64,000 nucleotides of DNA from an uncultured Clostridia bacterium (GTDB lineage: Bacteria; Bacillota; Clostridia; Christensenellales; Borkfalkiaceae). This document shows positions 59,729 through 64,000 of this stretch, piece by piece. The stretch covers positions 124,001-188,000 of the forward strand of contig CALVLH010000001.1 of assembly GCA_944336975.1 (NCBI GenBank), written 5' to 3'. The position numbers and the translations under genes are program-made. Under the pieces are notes generated by a model that saw nothing but the letters and a program-made list of their open reading frames with translations, had not been told where the DNA came from and did no database searches. Within the stretch, counting starts at the first letter, position 1; every line of letters begins with the position of its first letter.

Positions 59729-60790
59729 ATGAAGTTTATCGAGAGAAAAGTTCTCAAGCAGAAACCGGGGAAAGACGCTTCCCTCGGCTTCGGGCATTAT
59801 TTCACCGATTATATGTTTACGATGAAATATACGCAGGAAAAGGGCTGGCACGATCCGCAGATCGAACCCAACGAGCCCGTAAAGTTCGACCTCGCCACCA
59901 CCATTTTCCACTATGCGCAGGGCATTTTCGAGGGGATGAAGGCGTTCATTCAGCCTGACGGCGGGATCGCCGTGTTCCGTCCCGAGGAAAACTGGGCGCG
60001 CATGAACCGCTCCGCGGTGCGGATGTGCATTCCCGAATTTCCCGCCGACGTCGTCGAAGAGGGGCTGGAAGAGTTGCTGAAGATCGAAAAAGATTGGATC
60101 CCCACGCAGCCCGGAACGGCGCTTTATATCCGCCCGACCATCGTCGCGACGCGCATCATGCTCGGCGTGCACGCTTCCACCGAATATCTGTTCTTCATCA
60201 TCCTTTCCCCCGTGGGCAGCTATTACGCGCACGGGCTGGAACCCACCAAACTGCTCGTCGAGGATTTCTATGTCCGCTCGGCGATCGGCGGCACGGGCGA
60301 AGCGAAATGCCTCGGCAACTACGCGGCGTCCATGAAGGCGGGCGAAGAGGCGGAAGAAAAGGGCTTCGATCAGGTGCTCTGGCTGGACGCAAAGGATAAA
60401 AAGTACGTCGAAGAAGTGGGGAGCATGAATATGTTCTTCGTCATCGACGGCGAAGTGGTCACGCCCGCGCTCGTCGGCTCCATTCTTCCCGGGATCACGA
60501 GAAAGAGCTGTCTGCAGGTGCTCCGCGATAAGGGCTATCGCGTGTCCGAGCGCAGAGTTTCCATCGACGAAGTCGTGGAAGCGGCGAAGAACGGCACGCT
60601 GGACGAGGCGTTCGGCACGGGTACGGCGGCGGTCATTTCTCCCGTCGGGCTCATTCAGTACAAGGGCGTCGATTATGTCATCAACGGCGGAAAGATGGGC
60701 GATATCACCAAAATGCTCTACGATACCATTACGGGCATCCAATACGGCAAGCTGGAAGACAAGTACGGTTGGAGAAAGCTCGTCAAGTGA
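59729..60790 (+). CDS. ilvE: Branched-chain amino acid aminotransferase
   Basis: PLP-dependent class IV aminotransferase of 353 residues, catalysing the last step of Val, Leu and Ile synthesis and the first step of their breakdown. The long form with FEGMKAFIQPDGGIAVFRPEENWARMNRSA, the PLP-Lys region GGTGEAKCLGNYAAS and NMFFVIDGEVVTP is typical of the IlvE type II group. GAAGAAGG ribosome binding site. Confidence 0.95.
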   Translation: MKFIERKVLKQKPGKDASLGFGHYFTDYMFTMKYTQEKGWHDPQIEPNEPVKFDLATTIFHYAQGIFEGMKAFIQPDGGIAVFRPEENWARMNRSAVRMCIPEFPADVVEEGLEELLKIEKDWIPTQPGTALYIRPTIVATRIMLGVHASTEYLFFIILSPVGSYYAHGLEPTKLLVEDFYVRSAIGGTGEAKCLGNYAASMKAGEEAEEKGFDQVLWLDAKDKKYVEEVGSMNMFFVIDGEVVTPALVGSILPGITRKSCLQVLRDKGYRVSERRVSIDEVVEAAKNGTLDEAFGTGTAAVISPVGLIQYKGVDYVINGGKMGDITKMLYDTITGIQYGKLEDKYGWRKLVK

Positions 60791-60858
60791 TCGGCTCGGG
60801 CGCAAGGCTTCTCTTTTCCGAGGGAACGTCCGTATTATAACCGAATAACAAGAAAGAT

Positions 60859-60896
60859 GCGCGCTGCGGCAAATTGCCGCGGCGCGTTTGCTTTTT
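60859..60896 (+). terminator. Terminator of ilvE
   Basis: Imperfect GC-rich stem around TGCGGCAA/TTGCCGC extended by GCGCG pairs, then TTTGCTTTTT. The rest of 60897-61078 contains GC-rich dyads but no gene. Confidence 0.75.
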
Positions 60897-61078
60897 CCCG
60901 ATCGCATTTGCGTTGCTTCGGCGCGCGGCGCGTTCGTTTTTTCCGAACAAAACGCTTCCGAGTCGGCACGCGGCGGCACGGAAGGCGTATTTTTTCTGCG
61001 CGTGCGCCCGTTTGAGACGGGGCGGCTCTTTGGCAAAAAATATCCCGTTTTCTCCGTTTAACCCATTTCAAAACGCGG

Positions 61079-61112
61079 TATAATATTAGCAGACAAGACA
61101 AGAGAGTGCTAA
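61079..61112 (+). promoter_or_regulatory. CIRCE operator (HrcA site) over the clpB start site
   Basis: TATAAT (61079-61084) is followed by TTAGCAGAC-N9-GAGTGCTAA (61086-61112). The right half matches CIRCE at all nine positions and the left at seven of nine. The expected transcription start lies inside it, so HrcA binding would block clpB. The -35 is weak (TTTAAC). hrcA is not in the window. Confidence 0.85.
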
Positions 61113-61125
61113 TTTTCAGGCACGG

Positions 61126-61193
61126 CGTACGGAAAAACTGCCGTCGCGCGGGAGGACTGCGCGATTCCGTACGAGGGGAACGGCAGCAGGAGG
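61126..61193 (+). promoter_or_regulatory. Structured, possibly pseudoknotted leader of clpB
   Basis: P1: nine pairs 61126-61134 with 61165-61173. Inside, P2: CGCGC 61145-61149 with GCGCG 61159-61163. CTGCCGT 61138-61144 can pair with ACGGCAG 61180-61186, which lies outside P1 and just before the AGGAGG ribosome binding site (61188-61193). This would be a pseudoknot next to the translation start. Confidence 0.5.
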
Positions 61194-61201
61194 AAACGAA
61201 T

Positions 61202-63787
61202 ATGGATGCACAGAAATTGACGCAAAGCTCGTTGCAGGCATTGCAGAGCGCGCAGAGCACGGCGGTCGAGTACGGCAACGCGGAACTCACGCCCGTGCAT
61301 CTGTGCCTCGCGCTTCTCAATCGCGACGGGCTGATTTATCAGATTTTGAAAAAGACGGGGACGGATACGGACGGCTTCACGCAGGCGGTCAAAGAGGAAG
61401 TGGAACGGCTTCCGCGCTCCTCGGGCGCAAGCGCAGGCAATGTCTATCTGTCCGCGTCGCTCAACCGCCTTCTGACGGAGGCGGAAAAGCTGGCGGAGGG
61501 CATGAAGGACGAATATGTCTCCGTCGAGCACCTGTTTCTTTGCCTGTTCGACAACGCGGAAGGCAGACTCAAAGAGGTGTTGTCCCGCTTCGGCGTGACG
61601 AAGAGCGCCTTTTTGGAACAGCTCAAAAAGGTGAGGGGCAATCAGAACGTGACGAGCGACAATCCCGAAAGCACCTACGACGTGTTGGAGAAATACGGCT
61701 CCGATCTCACCAAGCGGGCGAGAGAGCATAAGCTGGAACCCGTGATCGGCAGAGACGAGGAGATCCGCAACGTCATCCGCATCCTTTCGCGCAAGACGAA
61801 GAACAACCCCGTGCTCATCGGCGAGCCGGGCGTCGGAAAGACGGCGATCGCGGAAGGGCTTGCCCAGCGTATCGTCAAGGGCGACGTGCCCGAAGGACTG
61901 AAAAACAAGACGCTGTTCGCGCTCGATATGGGCGCGCTGATCGCGGGCGCGAAGTTCCGCGGCGAGTTCGAGGAACGGCTCAAAGCCGTCCTGAACGAAG
62001 TGACCAAATCCAACGGCAATATCCTGCTGTTCATCGACGAACTGCATACCGTCGTCGGCGCGGGCAAGGCGGAGGGCGCGATGGACGCGGGCAACCTCTT
62101 GAAGCCGCTTCTGGCGCGCGGCGAATTGCACTGCATCGGCGCGACCACGCTGGACGAATACCGAAAGTATATCGAGAAGGACGCGGCGCTCGAACGCCGT
62201 TTCCAGCCCGTCATGGTCAACGAGCCGACGGTGGAGGATACCATTTCCATCCTCCGCGGGCTGAAAGAGCGGTTTGAGATCTTCCACGGCGTGCGCATCC
62301 ACGACGACGCGCTCGTCGCGGCGGCGACCTTGTCCAACCGCTATATCACCGACCGTTTCCTGCCCGATAAGGCGATCGACCTCGTGGACGAGGCGGCGGC
62401 GATGATCCGCACGGAGATCGACTCCATGCCTTCGGATATGGACGCGCTCCACCGCAAGATCATGCAGTTGGAAGTGGAGGAGAAGGCGCTTTCCAAGGAA
62501 AAAGACCATCTGTCCGAAGCGCGGCTCACGGCGCTCAAAAAAGAGCTTTCGGAATACAAAGAGAAGTTCGATACGATGAAGGCGAAGTGGGAATCGGAAA
62601 AGACCGCCATCCACGCGGAGAAAGATCTCAAAGAGCAGATCGACCGCGTGAAGGGGGAGATCGATTCCGCCATGAACCGCGGCGAGTTGGAAAAGGCGTC
62701 CCGCCTGCGTTACGCGGAACTGCCCGCGCTGGAAAAGAAGCTGGCGGAGGCAAAATCGCACAACAACGACAGAGAGGATGCCATCTTGCAGGACGAGGTG
62801 ACGGAAGAGCAGATCAATCAGATCGTGGCGCGCTGGACGGGCATCCCCGTGGCGCGGCTCAAAGAGGGCGAGCGGGAGAAGATCTTACGCCTCGAAGAAG
62901 ATCTTCATAAGCGCGTCATCGGTCAGAACGAGGCGGTGGAAAAGGTCTCCGAAGCCATCCTTCGCGCCCGCGCGGGCATTTCCGATCCCAACCGTCCCAT
63001 CGGTTCCTTCCTGTTTTTAGGTCCGACGGGCGTGGGCAAGACGGAACTTGCCAAATCGCTTGCGGAAAACCTCTTCGACGACGAGCGCAATATGGTGCGC
63101 ATCGATATGTCCGAGTATATGGAAAAGTTCTCGGTGTCCCGTCTGGTCGGCGCGCCTCCCGGATACGTCGGGTATGAGGAAGGGGGCACGCTCACCGAAG
63201 CGGTGCGCAGAAAGCCCTATTCCATCGTGCTCTTCGACGAGATCGAAAAGGCGCATCCCGATGTGTTCAACATCCTCTTGCAGATCCTCGACGACGGTCG
63301 CGTGACCGATTCGCAGGGGCGCACGGTGAATTTCAAGAACACCATCATCATTTTGACTTCCAACCTCGGTTCCTCCTTCATCACGGAGGGGATCCTGCCC
63401 GACGGCGAGATCTCGGACGAGGCGAAAGCGCAGGTCAACGCCCTGCTCAAACAGTCCTTCCGCCCCGAATTCCTTAACCGTCTGGACGAGATCATCATGT
63501 TCCGCCCGCTGACGCGGGAGAACATCGGCGCGATCGTGGACATCCTTCTCAGACGTCTGGAAGGCCGCCTGAAAGCGGAGAACCTCACGCTGGAAGTGAC
63601 GCCCGCCGCGAAGGAATATATCGCGGAAAACGGCTACGACAGCGTATACGGCGCGCGCCCGTTGAAGCGGTTTTTGCAATCGAGAGCGGAAACGCTGATC
63701 GCGAAGTATATCATCAAAAACAATCCCGAAGCGGGCAGCGTGCTCACGCTGGACGTCAATGCCGACGGATTGTATCTCAAAGCGTAA
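61202..63787 (+). CDS. clpB: ATP-dependent disaggregase ClpB
   Basis: Hsp100 chaperone of 861 residues that rescues aggregated proteins with DnaK. The Clp N domain covers about residues 1-145, NBD1 has Walker [10 protein letters not shown] (about 205), a long middle coiled-coil domain lies around residues 400-520, and NBD2 has GPTGVGKTE (about 605) and [11 protein letters not shown]. The ATG at 61202 has AGGAGG; the open frame runs further up into the CIRCE element and is not used. Regulated by CIRCE. Confidence 0.97.
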   Translation: MDAQKLTQSSLQALQSAQSTAVEYGNAELTPVHLCLALLNRDGLIYQILKKTGTDTDGFTQAVKEEVERLPRSSGASAGNVYLSASLNRLLTEAEKLAEGMKDEYVSVEHLFLCLFDNAEGRLKEVLSRFGVTKSAFLEQLKKVRGNQNVTSDNPESTYDVLEKYGSDLTKRAREHKLEPVIGRDEEIRNVIRILSRKTKNNPVLIGEPGVGKTAIAEGLAQRIVKGDVPEGLKNKTLFALDMGALIAGAKFRGEFEERLKAVLNEVTKSNGNILLFIDELHTVVGAGKAEGAMDAGNLLKPLLARGELHCIGATTLDEYRKYIEKDAALERRFQPVMVNEPTVEDTISILRGLKERFEIFHGVRIHDDALVAAATLSNRYITDRFLPDKAIDLVDEAAAMIRTEIDSMPSDMDALHRKIMQLEVEEKALSKEKDHLSEARLTALKKELSEYKEKFDTMKAKWESEKTAIHAEKDLKEQIDRVKGEIDSAMNRGELEKASRLRYAELPALEKKLAEAKSHNNDREDAILQDEVTEEQINQIVARWTGIPVARLKEGEREKILRLEEDLHKRVIGQNEAVEKVSEAILRARAGISDPNRPIGSFLFLGPTGVGKTELAKSLAENLFDDERNMVRIDMSEYMEKFSVSRLVGAPPGYVGYEEGGTLTEAVRRKPYSIVLFDEIEKAHPDVFNILLQILDDGRVTDSQGRTVNFKNTIIILTSNLGSSFITEGILPDGEISDEAKAQVNALLKQSFRPEFLNRLDEIIMFRPLTRENIGAIVDILLRRLEGRLKAENLTLEVTPAAKEYIAENGYDSVYGARPLKRFLQSRAETLIAKYIIKNNPEAGSVLTLDVNADGLYLKA

Positions 63788-63792
63788 TGCGG

Positions 63793-63829
63793 TGCGCCGC
63801 GCGCAGAAATTCTGCGCGCGGCGCATTTT
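63793..63829 (+). terminator. Terminator of clpB
   Basis: Fifteen-bp perfect stem (63793-63807 with 63811-63825), three-base loop, four T. Confidence 0.92.
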
Positions 63830-63840
63830 CGTCTGCGGGA

Positions 63841-63869
63841 TTGACTTTTGCGCGGAAAACGGATATAAT
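63841..63869 (+). promoter_or_regulatory. Promoter of recX
   Basis: TTGACT (63841-63846), 17-bp spacer, TATAAT (63864-63869). Leader of about 45 bases with GGAGAGG ribosome binding site. Confidence 0.88.
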
Positions 63870-63920
63870 AACAAAGCACAGGGCACCGCCGCGCACAGCG
63901 GAAGGGCGCAGGAGAGGAGT

Positions 63921-64000
63921 ATGGCGGAAATCACGGCGATCACGCCGCAGATCAAGGACAAAACGCGCTGCAATATCGAGATCGACGGCAGATTTTATTG
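63921..64000 (+). CDS. recX: RecX family regulator of RecA (N-terminal fragment)
   Basis: Only 26 codons are inside the window. MAEITAITPQIKDKTRCNIEIDG matches the beta-strand start of RecX proteins (a Lys/Arg-rich turn and then an I-x-I/V-D-G strand), which inhibit RecA. It has its own promoter and ribosome binding site. The call rests on a short stretch. Confidence 0.7.
   Translation, partial: MAEITAITPQIKDKTRCNIEIDGRFY

Noticed and set aside
58595-61036. 813-residue open frame on the minus strand opposite tyrS, the YigZ gene and ilvE
   Set aside because: It runs antisense through three well-identified genes, has a low-complexity His/Arg/Asp-rich composition typical of reverse-strand reading in GC-biased codons, and has no recognisable domain.
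60874-61083. 69-residue frame before clpB
   Set aside because: Lies in the ilvE terminator and promoter region, Arg/Ala-rich, and has no ribosome binding site.

Overview
The window looks like a chromosomal segment of an endospore-forming member of the Clostridia with an unusually high G+C content (my estimate is roughly 58-60%). Four things point there: the spoIIAA-spoIIAB-sigF operon, spoVV (ylbJ) and yunB; short-form HisG with HisZ; a heterodimeric ABC exporter; and standard TTGACA-17-TATAAT promoters. An uncultured gut lineage such as Christensenellales is a guess that I cannot test here. Almost everything is housekeeping DNA in short, tightly overlapping operons. There are no rRNA genes, CRISPR arrays, transposases or prophage genes.

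Layout. 1-5.2 kb: end of ribF, an endonuclease IV relative, an M24 peptidase, EF-P, dtd, an MBL-fold hydrolase and a HAD hydrolase. 5.2-8.2 kb: hairpin-rich intergenic DNA, a membrane protein, a patatin and a ComEC-like hydrolase. 8.2-18.9 kb: shikimate genes aroC-B-E-Q-K plus an SDR, then dgt-dnaG-rpoD-trmK-nif3-zinc ribbon. 19-24.2 kb: a compact alanine racemase, a folate enzyme, a membrane protein, rsmD-coaD-aroF-pheA. 24.2-33.3 kb: spoVV, a second patatin, rarA, nitroreductase-transketolase-phosphohexomutase (minus strand) and degV. 33.3-34.9 kb: cobalamin riboswitch, DUF4430 lipoprotein and ECF S-component. 34.9-39.4 kb: proS, a GH13 enzyme and asnS. 39.4-41.1 kb: an AT-rich orphan gene between two copies of a terminator repeat, then five tRNA genes. 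41.3-50.4 kb: spoIIA operon, the histidine operon hisZ-G-D-B-H-A-F-IE and an HMGL-like aldolase. 50.5-64 kb: ABC exporter pair, yunB, murG, a WYL regulator with a divergent small gene, tyrS, a YigZ protein, ilvE, clpB and the start of recX.

The most interesting signals are regulatory. (1) tyrS is preceded by a promoter, a 24-codon leader peptide with Tyr codons at 10, 14 and 15, a pause hairpin over the tandem Tyr codons, a possible antiterminator strand across the leader stop codon, and an 11-bp intrinsic terminator. That is the layout of ribosome-mediated attenuation, not the T-box usual in Firmicutes. (2) Four genes (an M24 peptidase, an alanine racemase, spoVV and yunB) have -10-like elements ending 5-6 nt before the ATG and no Shine-Dalgarno sequence, so they are predicted to be leaderless. 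Two of these have sigma-E-like promoters. (3) A cobalamin riboswitch with a terminator controls a DUF4430 lipoprotein and an ECF S-component, a predicted corrinoid-uptake pair. (4) The proS promoter -10 lies in the loop of the preceding gene's terminator. (5) clpB has a CIRCE element and a leader that can form a pseudoknot next to its ribosome binding site.

How the genes work together: the aro block makes chorismate from DAHP except for the EPSP synthase step, which is not in the window; aroF and pheA bracket that pathway at entry and at the phenylalanine branch. The his operon is a complete PRPP-to-histidinol set except for histidinol-phosphate aminotransferase and phosphatase. The sporulation genes cover the forespore sigma-F switch and mother-cell functions.
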